A stretch of DNA of 64,000 bases from Cyanobacteria bacterium SIG30 (GCA_015152475.1 SUTW01000003.1:124001-188000); one strand, 5' to 3'; positions 19,196 through 29,350 are shown, counted from the stretch's first letter. Notes: a model not told the origin generated them from the sequence alone. Translations and numbers: made by a program.

Positions 19196-20734
19196 TTAAC
19201 CATCTATTGCTTTTTTATATGTACTTAAAAGCTTGGCTTCATCTACAAACTGAATAAAATTCCAAGGAATATTGCCATTAATATCGAATGGCATTTTACA
19301 AGCCTCTTCGTAAGGTTTAAATTTGTTATTTTTTGCGAAGTCTTTCCAAACATGTTTAAATGCACCTAGATTAGCGCCTCTTTTTTTAACTTCAATAAAA
19401 TAGTCGTACAAAGAATCACCATATCTAGACAAAATTGCTTGCACATCATCCCATTGAACACTTGTTGGACGAAGAGTTATACCAAGTTTGTGAAGTTCTT
19501 TTTTCAAATATGCAATTTTATCTTCCAAACTTTTTGTATCTTCCCTTTTTGCCCATTGGAAAGGAGTTTGTGCTTTTGGAATAAAAGTTGCAAGAGAATA
19601 TGTAACATCAAAACCTTTATTTTTTTGTTTAATTTCTTTTGCTAAACTTATAAATTCTTCAATATCTTCTTTTGTTTCAGTTGGATGACCTATCATCATA
19701 TAAGCTTTTAAACCGCTTAAACCATTTAATCTTGCAGTTTCAACTGTTTTTAAAATTTGTTCTTTAGTTAAATCTTTATTAATAACTTTTCTTAAACGGT
19801 CAGAACCTGCTTCAATTGCAATTGTGGCAGTTTTTTGCCCACATTCAACCAAAGTTTTTATAACAGTTTCTGTTGTTAAATCTGCCCTTAGGGAAGATAA
19901 TGTTAATTCTATTGGTGATATTTTGTTTTTTTCTCTAATATATTCTAAAATTTCTTCAAAATTTGGATGCCCTGCAACATATGCGCCTAAAAGAGCAATT
20001 TTATTTGTATAAGTTAAACCTATATCAATAGCCTCTTTTATTTTTTCAACATCAACAAAACGCGCTGGCAAATTCAAATATGAAGCAATACAGAAATTAC
20101 ATTTTTTAGGGCATCCCCTTTCAATTTCAATAATAAAAGTGTTTTTAAAAAAGCTTTCATCACTTAAAATTGGTGTGTATAATGGCTCCTTTAAAACATC
20201 CGTTGTACCTTTTATAATTTTAGATTTGCCAAATTTTGGAACCCAAACACAATCTAATTTATTCAATTCCTGAAGCTTGACTTCTTTTGATTCATTCCTG
20301 AATTTAACCAAAATATCAAAAATTTTATCAAAAGTATTTTGAGAATCGCCTATCGAAATAAAATCATAAAATTCACAAAATGGCATAGGGTTTGCACTCA
20401 AAACAGGACCGCCCGCAAAAACAATTGGACAATTTTCATCTCTGTCTTTTGAATTTAATGGAATATTGTATTTTTCAAAAATTTCCATAATTGACAAAAT
20501 ATCAATTTCAAAAGAAGTTGAAAAACCAAGCACATCTAAATCACTTATATGTATTTTGGTCTCTTTAGTGTTTGTATATATTCTCTCTGCAAAAACATCT
20601 TCTCTAATATCTAATTTTTTAAAAATGGATAAAAAGCCAAGAGATGAAAGTGCAAAACTCTTCACTGCAGGGAAAGCAAACCATACATTTAATTTTGGAT
20701 TTTTTGTTGTTCGGCTGTAGAGAAATTGTTCCAT
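19196..20734 (-). CDS. B12-binding-like radical SAM protein
   Basis: The radical SAM cluster motif CPKKCNFC lies at residues 208-215 (Cys208, Cys212, Cys215), within IEIERGCPKK. The SAM-domain elements AIEAGSDRLR and YMMIGHPTET follow. The first 190 residues resemble a cobalamin-binding-type Rossmann region (VLGFSTSFE, VFAGGPVLSANP, FISIGDSQ). It resembles uncharacterised radical SAM proteins of cyanobacteria and clostridia, some of which carry an extra C-terminal domain absent here. The substrate is unknown. It overlaps the permease stop by one base and is followed 20 bases later by hisC-HAD. Confidence 0.75.
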   Translation of the reverse strand: MEQFLYSRTTKNPKLNVWFAFPAVKSFALSSLGFLSIFKKLDIREDVFAERIYTNTKETKIHISDLDVLGFSTSFEIDILSIMEIFEKYNIPLNSKDRDENCPIVFAGGPVLSANPMPFCEFYDFISIGDSQNTFDKIFDILVKFRNESKEVKLQELNKLDCVWVPKFGKSKIIKGTTDVLKEPLYTPILSDESFFKNTFIIEIERGCPKKCNFCIASYLNLPARFVDVEKIKEAIDIGLTYTNKIALLGAYVAGHPNFEEILEYIREKNKISPIELTLSSLRADLTTETVIKTLVECGQKTATIAIEAGSDRLRKVINKDLTKEQILKTVETARLNGLSGLKAYMMIGHPTETKEDIEEFISLAKEIKQKNKGFDVTYSLATFIPKAQTPFQWAKREDTKSLEDKIAYLKKELHKLGITLRPTSVQWDDVQAILSRYGDSLYDYFIEVKKRGANLGAFKHVWKDFAKNNKFKPYEEACKMPFDINGNIPWNFIQFVDEAKLLSTYKKAIDG

Positions 20735-21795
20735 TAGTTTTTTAAATTCTCCACATTCTCAGAATTATCTAAATTATTTATAGGTTTTATATAAAGTTCA
20801 TCAATTAATACACAAACCACACTTGCAATAGCTGGTCCTAAAATCACACCCCAAAAGCCAAGAAATTTAGCACCTATAAGCAAAGACAAAACTATTGTCA
20901 AAGGATGTATATTCATTAATTTACCAATTACAATAGGACGTAACAATTGGTTTTCAAGTAACTGGGCAATAAGACAAACAACTAATGTTAAAAGAACACC
21001 CCAAAAGCCAGATGATATAGCAGACACCAAACATATTATAACTGCTATACCAGGGCCAACAACTGGAATAATATCAAAAATTGAAGTTAAAAATCCAAGC
21101 AAAATTGCGTTATCATTTCCAAGAATTAAAAGTCCAAGACCAGTACACAAACCAACAAAAATCATTGCAAGAACTTGTGCAAAAATATAACCACCAACTT
21201 TATTAGTTATAACATCAAGAATATTTGTTGCTTTTTCTTTGAATTTTTCAGGAAAAAGTGCAACAAAACCATTCTTCATGGCATCTTTATCTGAACAAAT
21301 ATAGAAAACCATAATTGAAATAGCAATAATACCTGTTCCTGAACTTATTAAAACTTTTGTAAAATCAACTGATTTTGTCAACATTGTTCCTGCAAACTCT
21401 TGCGCAATATTGTATAATTTATCAACCGAAATATATGGTGCAATATTATGTCCAAAGATTGTAAAATTAGCCAAATATTGTTGTCCAGTTTCAATCATTG
21501 AAGGTAATTTTCCAACAAAAACCAACCCTTGCTTAGCTGTAAAAACAATCAGAGGAACAAAGAATAATAAAAGCAATGCCAAAGAAAGTAACAATATAAG
21601 TGCTGTTGCTAAAACTCTTGGCATATATTTTGATGTTTTGTCGATTAATGGAAACAATGTCGCAGATATAACAAATGCGGCAAAAAACATTAAAGCGACA
21701 TCAATTATGTGATTTAAAAACACCAAAAATAAAACTATCATCACAAAGAAAATAATGTTCTTGGTTGTCAAATATTTATTAACATTTTGATCCAT
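20734..21795 (-). CDS. AI-2E/PerM family membrane permease
   Basis: A 353-residue membrane protein with about eight helices in the UPF0118/PerM pattern: N-terminal helix pair, a periplasmic domain (about 80-145), then a helix-rich C-terminus with the conserved NQLLRPIVIGKLMNIHPL segment. Family members have been linked to AI-2 export, Na+/H+ exchange and general efflux. The substrate here cannot be predicted. It is probably the first gene of the operon running to hisB, divergent from lysA across 65 bases. Confidence 0.82.
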   Translation of the reverse strand: MDQNVNKYLTTKNIIFFVMIVLFLVFLNHIIDVALMFFAAFVISATLFPLIDKTSKYMPRVLATALILLLSLALLLLFFVPLIVFTAKQGLVFVGKLPSMIETGQQYLANFTIFGHNIAPYISVDKLYNIAQEFAGTMLTKSVDFTKVLISSGTGIIAISIMVFYICSDKDAMKNGFVALFPEKFKEKATNILDVITNKVGGYIFAQVLAMIFVGLCTGLGLLILGNDNAILLGFLTSIFDIIPVVGPGIAVIICLVSAISSGFWGVLLTLVVCLIAQLLENQLLRPIVIGKLMNIHPLTIVLSLLIGAKFLGFWGVILGPAIASVVCVLIDELYIKPINNLDNSENVENLKN

Positions 21796-21805
21796 TTTTT
21801 GCTCC

Positions 21806-21832
21806 TTGTTTTAATTATCTTCATGTTACAAT
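21806..21832 (+). promoter_or_regulatory. lysA-cdaA promoter
   Basis: An extended -10, TGTTACAAT (21824-21832), has TTGTTT 15 bases upstream of the hexamer (or CTTGTT at 16). It is followed by the lysA ribosome-binding site AAGGAG. Confidence 0.6.
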
Positions 21833-21860
21833 TATTTAAAGAATTTAGCAAGGAGAAATT

Positions 21861-23180
21861 ATGCAAAGCGCAAACCAAAATATTAAGCCATTAACCACAA
21901 AAATCAACGAAAAAGGCAATTTATCAATAGGAGGATGCGATTTAGCTGAACTTGCAAAAAAATATTCAACTCCATTATATGTTATTGACAAGGAAACCCT
22001 TGTGAGTATTGCAAGAGAATACAAAAACGCATTTAAAAGTTATGCAAAATTTAAACCAAAGTTTGCTTCAAAAGCCTTAATGACAAGTGCTATTGCAAAA
22101 ATATTGGCAGATGAAGGTTATGGTTTTGATGTTGTATCAGGTGGCGAAATATACACTGTTCATAATGCAGGCATAAGTTTAAATAATTCAACTTTTAATG
22201 GAAATAATAAAAGCAGAGAAGAATTAAATCTTGCAATAGATTTAGGTATAGGAAGAATCAGTGTTGATAATTTTAGCGAACTTGAATTATTGAATGAAAT
22301 TTTGGAAGAAAAAAACAAAACTCAAAAAATATTATTAAGAGTGACCCCTGGAATAGAATGCCATACGCACGAATACATACAAACAGGACATTTAGACTCA
22401 AAATTTGGTTTTGATTTAACCCAAATTGATAATGTTATTGAATTAATAACACAAAAATATAAAAATCTTGAAATTATGGGGCTTCACGCACACGTTGGCT
22501 CTCAAATTTTTGAAACAAAAGTTTGGAGTGACGAGGTTGAAGTTTTAATTAAAGAAATCAAAAGAATAAAAGACAAGTTTAAAATTGAACTTGAAGAAAT
22601 AAATATAGGTGGTGGTTTAGGTATTACATACACAAAAGAAGACACTCCGCCAAGTGTTCAAGAAGTTGCAAATGTTGTTTTAAAATCACTTGAAGAAAAT
22701 ATCAAAAAATATAATGTTAAAGAACCTGTTTTATATATTGAACCAGGTCGCAGTATGGTTGGAACATCTGGTGTTACTTTATATACACTTGGTAGCTCAA
22801 AACAAGTGCCAAATGGGAAAAAATATATAGCAGTCGATGGTGGTATGGCAGATAATATACGCCCTTCCATGTATGGTGCTGAATACTGTGCTGAACTTGT
22901 AACAAAAAAAGACAGTGAAACAAAACAAAAAGTTACAATCGCAGGAAAATTTTGTGAATCAGGAGATATTTTAATTAAAGAAATTGAATTAAATAATCCT
23001 CAAAAGGGCGATATTCTTTGCGTTTACAACACAGGTGCGTATGGTTATTCAATGGCATCTAATTACAATCTTATGTTAAAACCTATGATGGTACTTGTAA
23101 ATAACTCACAATCTGCTATTATAGTAAATAGACAAACGTATGCACAACTTGTGCAAAATGATATAATTGCTGAAATCTAA
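21861..23180 (+). CDS. lysA: Diaminopimelate decarboxylase
   Basis: Decarboxylates meso-diaminopimelate to lysine, using PLP. Markers of the alanine-racemase-like barrel family: PLP lysine Lys71 in FASKALM, GGGLGI for phosphate binding, EPGRSMV, CESGDIL supplied from the partner subunit, and GAYGYSMASNYN. Length 439 is standard. The start ATG follows AGCAAGGAGAAATT. It is followed 11 bases later by cdaA; I recall the same pairing in cyanobacteria. Confidence 0.95.
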   Translation: MQSANQNIKPLTTKINEKGNLSIGGCDLAELAKKYSTPLYVIDKETLVSIAREYKNAFKSYAKFKPKFASKALMTSAIAKILADEGYGFDVVSGGEIYTVHNAGISLNNSTFNGNNKSREELNLAIDLGIGRISVDNFSELELLNEILEEKNKTQKILLRVTPGIECHTHEYIQTGHLDSKFGFDLTQIDNVIELITQKYKNLEIMGLHAHVGSQIFETKVWSDEVEVLIKEIKRIKDKFKIELEEINIGGGLGITYTKEDTPPSVQEVANVVLKSLEENIKKYNVKEPVLYIEPGRSMVGTSGVTLYTLGSSKQVPNGKKYIAVDGGMADNIRPSMYGAEYCAELVTKKDSETKQKVTIAGKFCESGDILIKEIELNNPQKGDILCVYNTGAYGYSMASNYNLMLKPMMVLVNNSQSAIIVNRQTYAQLVQNDIIAEI

Positions 23181-23191
23181 GGAAAAGATAA

Positions 23192-24097
23192 TTGGACCAT
23201 CTACTTTCAAATTTATTTTACAAATTTCACCATTTTATCTCAACGCTAAATACGCCTGAGCTTATTGTTAATATTGGTGAAATTATAGTTTTAGCACTTT
23301 TGGGATTTTTCTTATACAGAAAATATATAAAAGGAACAAATAGTGAAAACCTAATAAGAGGCGTTTTGGTCCTTCTTTTCATGTGGATACTTGCAGAATT
23401 TTTCTTAATTCTTGGTTTAAGAGTTTTTGGAATGGTGCTAAGAACATTTGTTGCAATTGTAATTTTCAGCTTAATTGTTATATTCCAGCCAGAACTTAGA
23501 AGATTTTTGGTATATTTGGGACAAGGCAACCTTATTTCAAGAGTATTTCTGGCAAGAAAACAGAAAACAGAAAAAGAAGAAGGTGTAAAAACAGTAAAAG
23601 AACTTATTGAAACAATAAAGTATTTATCAAGAAACAAAATTGGTGCTTTAATAGTTTTAAACAGTTGCGAAGACTGCACTTCATACGACATCGGAACAAC
23701 TATTAACGCTGACATTACGCAAGAATTATTGCTTACAATATTCCATCCAAACACCCCTCTTCATGATGGCGCAGTTGTAGTTTCTAAAAATAAAATTTCA
23801 TCAGCAGGTGTTCTACTGCCACTAACAGAAGACCCAAAATTAAGTTGGAGATACGGAACTCGTCACCGTGCAGCATTAGGTGCATCAGAAACATCAGATT
23901 GCGCAGTTATTGTTGTAAGTGAAGAAACTGGCGATGTTTCAATCGCAATAGATGGCGAACTTAAAAAATATGAAGATTTAGGTCAATTAAAATCAAATAT
24001 TGAAAAAATCTTAATGATAAAAAGTGATGAAATAAAAGAAAAAAGAAATTTCTTATTTGATTTCAAAAATAAGCAAGATAAAAACAACCAAGATTAA
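23192..24097 (+). CDS. cdaA: Diadenylate cyclase CdaA (TTG start)
   Basis: Condenses two ATP into c-di-AMP, a signal controlling potassium and osmotic balance and wall integrity. Three N-terminal membrane helices (about 25-100) precede a DAC domain with LHDGAVVV (Asp192-Gly-Ala) and RHRAALG (224-230), the catalytic motifs. The first start is TTG at 23192 behind GGAAAAG; no in-frame ATG precedes the first membrane helix. CdaR and GlmM, the usual Firmicute neighbours, are absent; the partner is lysA. The end is 5 bases from a convergent gene. Confidence 0.93.
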   Translation: MDHLLSNLFYKFHHFISTLNTPELIVNIGEIIVLALLGFFLYRKYIKGTNSENLIRGVLVLLFMWILAEFFLILGLRVFGMVLRTFVAIVIFSLIVIFQPELRRFLVYLGQGNLISRVFLARKQKTEKEEGVKTVKELIETIKYLSRNKIGALIVLNSCEDCTSYDIGTTINADITQELLLTIFHPNTPLHDGAVVVSKNKISSAGVLLPLTEDPKLSWRYGTRHRAALGASETSDCAVIVVSEETGDVSIAIDGELKKYEDLGQLKSNIEKILMIKSDEIKEKRNFLFDFKNKQDKNNQD

Positions 24098-24102
24098 ACT
24101 TG

Positions 24103-26358
24103 TTAAATTTCGATATCTTTTATTTTATTTTCTTTAATATCAAAACATATTGCAGTTTTTTTATTCTTTAAACCATATAGAATATTGTTTTTTGTAAGCT
24201 GGAACAACACATTTTCTTTATCTTTTGAATTCAACTCATCTTCATAATTAAAAACAATAACGGGCTCATAAAAAGAATCAGCCATTTTATATGCTTCTAA
24301 CTCATTTTGAACAAAAGAAAATGCAAAATTAACTTCAATCTCGCCTAAAAGTTGAGCATCAGGAACTTCAAGTGGTGGACCAGCAGGAATTGCCCTTGCT
24401 GGATTTTTAGGATTGGAAATAACACCAAAAGATCTTAAAAGCGCAATGGATAAAGTATTTTTATAAATTTCATATTCATTTAAACCAAAAGTTAAAATGC
24501 ATGCATCTTTTGCGCAAACAAATCTTTGCATAGGATAAATATTTGTTTTAGCCTCATATGGTCTTTTAACTGGTAAATTTTCAAAAAGATTATAGTTAAA
24601 ATCATGTTCCCTTTTAATAGTTCCAAAGGCACATTCAGCAACGGTTTCATTAATATTATTTTCTAAATTAAATTTAGCCTGAATTTTGTGATTTTTCTTT
24701 TTGTTTTTAATTTTTGCCTTAAATTTAACAAAAGGCGCATTTGAATCAAGCGTAATTTCAAGCAAAATATCTTTGAAATAAACGCCCAGTGTTGAAGACA
24801 AGGTGCTTTTTTTTATAATTTTTGTTTTTAAAAATGGAATACATTCAGGTTTTGTTGAAGGTGCAAAATTATAACTATCACCTGAATCTTCTGTATCAAC
24901 AATATTTAAAAAATCCTTTAAAAATTTGTTTTTAACTTTATCTTGAATATTTAAAATTCCATCATTTATAGTTATTTTCAAATATTTATTTTCAATAAAA
25001 TCGTCACCGATTAAAACTTCGCCTTTTTCAGAATTTAATTTTAAAGTATTTAAAGAAAAAGGTTTAAGATTTTCAACTTTAAAAACATATTCGTAAATTT
25101 TTGTATAATCTTCAGTTACAGGAATTTTACTTTTGTCATATAAAAGCTCATCTGGAAAACCTTTTTCAACATTAAGAATTTCAAGATTTTTAATTTTTTT
25201 GGAAGTTTTAAACTTAACAACACCGTCATAATTAAAATTTGAAAGATTTATAACGCAAAGCTTATCTTCCTTTTTATTTTTATTGCTTTCTAAATTATTT
25301 TTTAAATCTCTTTTGATTCTGTTTTTAAAACCATCAGCAATTTGTATAACATTGTCAAATCGTTGTTCAACTTGTCTATGGACTTCATCTATTGAACATC
25401 CATAAAGGCTATCGTGCGCGTGGTTTTTAATCAAAGTTTCAAATGCATAATCAAGTTGTTTTTTATTATTTTTATTTAATAAAAAACTAAGTGGTTCAAC
25501 AATTCTTGAAAGCTGAAATTGAGCATAAGCATTTTTAATTTTTTGAGGAATTCTTGCACTATAAACTCCTTGTAAAATATATGTTGATGTATTATCAAGA
25601 AATTCACCGCTGTATTTTTTCTCAAAAGTTGCATTCTTTATATATTCAAATGGATTTGTCAAAACTATTTCATATTTTTTTGATTTTTTATTAAAGTTCT
25701 TAATCTTTTTATTCGCATCAGTTAAAATTTGAAGATGGTCAGCCCCAATTGGAAGTAAAACATTTTCAGAATTTGTATATTTGGCAATTTTATCAATATT
25801 TTCCTCGATAACTTCAACATCGGCATTATTATGGAAAAAATCAAAAAAATAACCTCTTACAAGTCTTGTGGTTTTAAAATCATTAAAAATAAAATCTGAT
25901 TCAATATCTGGTGTACCGCGCCACAAAATTGCATTATTGATTTTTAAATATTTTAAAATTTCAAATATAGATGAGCTATGCCCAAAAGTATCAGCCAAAT
26001 ATCCTAAAAACTCATCTTCGCCCATATCTTTTGAATATTTTAAACCTCTTTCAAAATTTTTAATAAGCAAGTGCCCTGAACTTAAAAAACTGTCTGCGCT
26101 TGCAAAAAAAGGTCCAATAAATAATTTTTTTTCTTTAATAAATTTCTTAATTATTGCTTTGTTTTCAGGTCTAAATTTTAAATAAGTTTCAATGGCATCA
26201 GTTTGTCCATCAAAATAAAAAGATGGAGCCTTATTGTTTTTTAATTCATTTATTATTTCATCAACAATTTCAACCAGTCTTAAACTAAATTCTTCGTGGC
26301 TTCTGTACCATTCTCTATCCCAATGTGTGTGAAGATATGCAAAGACTTTTCTTTTCAT
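24103..26358 (-). CDS. Glycoside hydrolase family 38 alpha-mannosidase
   Basis: A 751-residue retaining zinc alpha-mannosidase of the MngB type. The start carries HTHWDREWY (zinc ligands His12 and Asp14), the nucleophile Asp123 is in LADTFGHSSS, and HDSLYGCSIDEVH supplies a further zinc ligand. The C-terminal half is the usual beta-rich domain. There is no signal peptide, so a cytoplasmic enzyme acting on short mannosides or mannosyl-glycerate is likely. It begins 4 bases after trmL and is probably the last gene of the lipid A/LPS transport run; whether it serves that pathway is unknown. Confidence 0.88.
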   Translation of the reverse strand: MKRKVFAYLHTHWDREWYRSHEEFSLRLVEIVDEIINELKNNKAPSFYFDGQTDAIETYLKFRPENKAIIKKFIKEKKLFIGPFFASADSFLSSGHLLIKNFERGLKYSKDMGEDEFLGYLADTFGHSSSIFEILKYLKINNAILWRGTPDIESDFIFNDFKTTRLVRGYFFDFFHNNADVEVIEENIDKIAKYTNSENVLLPIGADHLQILTDANKKIKNFNKKSKKYEIVLTNPFEYIKNATFEKKYSGEFLDNTSTYILQGVYSARIPQKIKNAYAQFQLSRIVEPLSFLLNKNNKKQLDYAFETLIKNHAHDSLYGCSIDEVHRQVEQRFDNVIQIADGFKNRIKRDLKNNLESNKNKKEDKLCVINLSNFNYDGVVKFKTSKKIKNLEILNVEKGFPDELLYDKSKIPVTEDYTKIYEYVFKVENLKPFSLNTLKLNSEKGEVLIGDDFIENKYLKITINDGILNIQDKVKNKFLKDFLNIVDTEDSGDSYNFAPSTKPECIPFLKTKIIKKSTLSSTLGVYFKDILLEITLDSNAPFVKFKAKIKNKKKNHKIQAKFNLENNINETVAECAFGTIKREHDFNYNLFENLPVKRPYEAKTNIYPMQRFVCAKDACILTFGLNEYEIYKNTLSIALLRSFGVISNPKNPARAIPAGPPLEVPDAQLLGEIEVNFAFSFVQNELEAYKMADSFYEPVIVFNYEDELNSKDKENVLFQLTKNNILYGLKNKKTAICFDIKENKIKDIEI

Positions 26359-26362
26359 ACAA

Positions 26363-26839
26363 TTATTTTAACACATCTGTCAAGCCTATTTGCCTTACTG
26401 CCTCGTAGACACCAACAGCAACAGTATTAGATAAATTAAGGCTTCTAAGACCTTCTTTCATTGGAAGTTTAACGCAATTTTCGCCACCATATTCCAATAT
26501 TTCCAAAGGCAACCCTCGACTTTCCGGTCCAAACATCAAGAAATCACCTTTTTTATATTGGACATCCGTGTAATAATTCTTTGCTTTAGTTGTAAAATAG
26601 TAAATATTGTTATCTTTTACAATTTCAAGTAATTCCTCAAAATTATTCAGTCTAATTATCTCAACTTTATCCCAATAATCAAGCCCAGATCTTTTAAGGT
26701 ATTTTTCAGACATGGAAAAACCGAGCCTGCCAATCAGATAAAGTTTACAATCACAACAAGCGCAAAGGCGAACAATATTGCCAGTGTTTTGAGGAATTTC
26801 AGGTTCAAATAAAACTACGTTTAAACTATTTGTTGTCAT
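26363..26839 (-). CDS. trmL: tRNA (cytidine/uridine-34 2'-O)-methyltransferase TrmL
   Basis: A SPOUT-fold enzyme methylating the wobble ribose of tRNA-Leu isoacceptors. The three SPOUT motifs are present: FEPEIPQNTGNIVRLCA, LMFGPESRGLP, and LPMKEGLRSLNLSNTVAVG, which forms the trefoil knot. I use the ATG at 26839, which gives the normal 158 residues. A reading from 26908 adds 23 residues that lie inside the pgsA coding sequence and match nothing in the family. It overlaps pgsA by 14 bases. Confidence 0.9.
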   Translation of the reverse strand: MTTNSLNVVLFEPEIPQNTGNIVRLCACCDCKLYLIGRLGFSMSEKYLKRSGLDYWDKVEIIRLNNFEELLEIVKDNNIYYFTTKAKNYYTDVQYKKGDFLMFGPESRGLPLEILEYGGENCVKLPMKEGLRSLNLSNTVAVGVYEAVRQIGLTDVLK

Positions 26840-27419
26840 CTGTAAAAAATCTTTTGCTTTCAAAAATAACTGGTAAACCACGAACAACACAGAAAACTGT
26901 TGCAACAATCGCGCAAATTATACCAATATTTAATACAACATCTTCGTGTTTATATGGTGAAAGGTGGCCCGCAATAATTAAAACAAATGCCATTGCTTTT
27001 ACAACCGCATAGGTAAAACGTGAAAAATTTGAAGCCACAATGAATTTAGCAATTGGATTTTGTTGCATTGTGTTTGCGCCAAAAGCTGTATAACCTTGAC
27101 TTAATGCAAGTGATCTTAAAGCGTCCGTAATAATTCCTCTTGAAACGACAATTGCAGGAATTATAACATTTATCCAACCAAGTGCGCAGAAAACAAGCCA
27201 ATATAGGTTTTCAACCATTCTGTCACCCATAATATCCAAAACCGCGCCGAGTTTTGATGTTTCATTAAACTTTCTTGCAACGTAGCCATCAAGTCCATCA
27301 AACCACATAACAAATATTGTTAAAACCAAAGATGCTTCATAATATTCAGTTTTATAAAAAAGCATACCTAACGCCACAAATGCCAAGATAATTCTTGAAA
27401 TAGTAATAAAATTAGCCAT
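26826..27419 (-). CDS. pgsA: CDP-alcohol phosphatidyltransferase, probably PgsA
   Basis: A small inner-membrane enzyme (197 residues, about five helices) carrying the CDP-alcohol transferase motif: DGLDGYVARK followed by GAVLDIMGD. It most likely makes phosphatidylglycerol-phosphate. The extended middle region is somewhat unlike E. coli PgsA, so another CDP-diacylglycerol acceptor is possible. It overlaps lpxB by 8 bases and trmL by 14. Confidence 0.78.
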   Translation of the reverse strand: MANFITISRIILAFVALGMLFYKTEYYEASLVLTIFVMWFDGLDGYVARKFNETSKLGAVLDIMGDRMVENLYWLVFCALGWINVIIPAIVVSRGIITDALRSLALSQGYTAFGANTMQQNPIAKFIVASNFSRFTYAVVKAMAFVLIIAGHLSPYKHEDVVLNIGIICAIVATVFCVVRGLPVIFESKRFFTDDNK

Positions 27420-28533
27420 TTTTCATCTCCTTGTCTATAATTTTTGCAACTTCTTCAACGCAGTGCTTATCGCCAATTTGTTTTTCAACATCAATAAGCC
27501 CTTGAATTTGTGCATTTCTTTCATTTTCATTATTTAAAAGTTTATAAATTTTACCTGCAATTAATTTAGGTTTTGCTCTGTACATTATAAATTCATCAAC
27601 GTAGTCTTTGCCCGCTATAATATTTACAAGACAGGCTCTATTTATTGAACGAACCATTAAATAAATTAAATAAAATAAAAACGGTCCTCTGTAAGCTATA
27701 ATCATAGGAATTTTATACATACAAGCTTCAAGTGCAACTGTGCCAGATGCCAAAATTAATGCATCCGAAACACTTAAAAGCGCTCTGTTTTCACCTTTAA
27801 TTACTTTATAATTATCTAATTTATTTTTAAAAACATTATCTGGTAAATTTGGCGCATGCGAGAAAACTACCTGAATATTGTTATCAAATTTCTGCAAAAG
27901 TTGTGCTGATTTGATAAAAATATCAAGCAAAAACTTAATTTCAAAAATTCTTGAACCTGGGAAAACAGAAACAAGCTTTTTATTTAAATCAAGATTGTGG
28001 CGTTTGAAAAATTCTTCCTTATCCGCCTTTTGAGGTAATTCCTTAGCCAAAGGATGACCCACAAATTCAGAATTTATACCCTCCTTTTCATACAATTCTT
28101 TTTCAAAAGGAAAAATTGTAAGCACTTTATCTATATTTTTTTTGATAATTTTTAAACGCCATTTACGCGATGCCCAAACCTGAGGCGGTATAAAATAAAA
28201 AGTTTTAATACCTGCTTTTTTTAAATATTTTGAAATAGCAAGATTAAAAGCACCATAATCAACAAGTAACACCAAATCAGGCTTATATTCATTTTTTAAA
28301 TAATCAACAATTTTTTTACCAAGCAAAAAATGCTCTTTGATTATTTTAAGATTAATGCCAGCTTTACCCATTTTTTCATGGTTTGTAAAAATTTTAACAC
28401 CGCTATTTTTTAATAATTCACCACCGACACCTTCAATTTGGATATCAGGACGAATTTTTAAAAGTTCGCCAACTACTCTTGAAGCGTGACTTTCTCCAGA
28501 ATATTCACCTGTAATTATAAAAAGTTTTTTCAT
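27412..28533 (-). CDS. lpxB: Lipid-A-disaccharide synthase
   Basis: A GT19 enzyme joining UDP-2,3-diacylglucosamine and lipid X to the lipid A disaccharide. Visible family blocks: GEYSGESHASRVV at the N-terminus, DYGAFNLAISKYLK, FYFIPPQVWASRKWR, ILTIFPFEKELYE-like sequence, FVGHPL, FPGSR, and ASGTVALEACMYKIPMIIAY. Length 373 is typical. Its start overlaps the lpxI stop by four bases. It shows that the organism makes lipid A and so has an outer membrane. Confidence 0.95.
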   Translation of the reverse strand: MKKLFIITGEYSGESHASRVVGELLKIRPDIQIEGVGGELLKNSGVKIFTNHEKMGKAGINLKIIKEHFLLGKKIVDYLKNEYKPDLVLLVDYGAFNLAISKYLKKAGIKTFYFIPPQVWASRKWRLKIIKKNIDKVLTIFPFEKELYEKEGINSEFVGHPLAKELPQKADKEEFFKRHNLDLNKKLVSVFPGSRIFEIKFLLDIFIKSAQLLQKFDNNIQVVFSHAPNLPDNVFKNKLDNYKVIKGENRALLSVSDALILASGTVALEACMYKIPMIIAYRGPFLFYLIYLMVRSINRACLVNIIAGKDYVDEFIMYRAKPKLIAGKIYKLLNNENERNAQIQGLIDVEKQIGDKHCVEEVAKIIDKEMKNG

Positions 28534-29348
28534 ACTGCAAGAAGTACCATTTTGTGTTTATTTGCAAAATCAATCATATTAGCCTGTTCTGCAATAATTG
28601 TTGCACCAGCTTGCAGAGCCAATACATTTGCACCATAGCGTTTCATAATTCTTAAAGTATTCATTCCAACAGTAGGAATATCAAATCTCATATCTTGTTT
28701 GGGCTTTGCAACTTTGACTACAACGGCACCTTTTTTTCTTGAAAGCTTTCCGCCTCTTTTAATGCATTGGTCAGTACCTTCAATTGCCTCAACTGCAAGA
28801 ATCATTTTATCTTTCATAACTACAGATTGACCGATATCAAGTTGTCCCATTTCACGGGCAATTTTATAACCATATTCAATATCAATCATTTGTTCTTTTG
28901 TTGGTTTTAATTTCGTCAAAACGCCTTCTTGGACAATTAAGTCTTTTATAAAAATTGTTTGGTCAAGAATTGTGATACCAAGTTTTTCAAGTTCCTCAAT
29001 CAAAAGAAGCATAACCATATCATCGTTTAATTTTGGAGCCTTTTTAATAAGTTCAAGTGCAGTAGGTTCAAATTTTAATCTTTTTAAAATCATTGTTTTT
29101 GAAACTTTACCAATAAATGTTAACTGTTTAATGTTTTCTTCGATTAAAACTTTTTTTATACTGTCTAATTGCCCACAACCATAACTATAAACTTTTGAAC
29201 AATATTTTTGAAGTTCTTTAAAATTATCGCTTGAAAGAGAAATTGCAACAACTTCCAAACCATTATTTTTAGCGTTCTGCGCCATTTTTACAGGAAGAAT
29301 TCCATTACCTGCGATTAAACATTGTTTGTTATCAAGTGTTATACTCAT
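28530..29348 (-). CDS. lpxI: UDP-2,3-diacylglucosamine pyrophosphatase LpxI
   Basis: A 272-residue protein of the former DUF1009 family. It hydrolyses UDP-2,3-diacylglucosamine to lipid X, the step before LpxB, by a mechanism unrelated to LpxH. Recognisable parts: LIAGNGILPVKMAQNA, the central FIGKVSKTMILKRLKF, VLAVEAIEGTDQCIKRGG, and FDIPTVGMNTL. Its place directly before lpxB supports the call. Confidence 0.92.
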   Translation of the reverse strand: MSITLDNKQCLIAGNGILPVKMAQNAKNNGLEVVAISLSSDNFKELQKYCSKVYSYGCGQLDSIKKVLIEENIKQLTFIGKVSKTMILKRLKFEPTALELIKKAPKLNDDMVMLLLIEELEKLGITILDQTIFIKDLIVQEGVLTKLKPTKEQMIDIEYGYKIAREMGQLDIGQSVVMKDKMILAVEAIEGTDQCIKRGGKLSRKKGAVVVKVAKPKQDMRFDIPTVGMNTLRIMKRYGANVLALQAGATIIAEQANMIDFANKHKMVLLAV

Positions 29349-29350
29349 AA

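Noticed and set aside
23227-23754. 175-codon minus-strand frame inside cdaA
   Set aside because: It covers the essential membrane and catalytic domain of cdaA on the other strand and shows no protein-like motifs.
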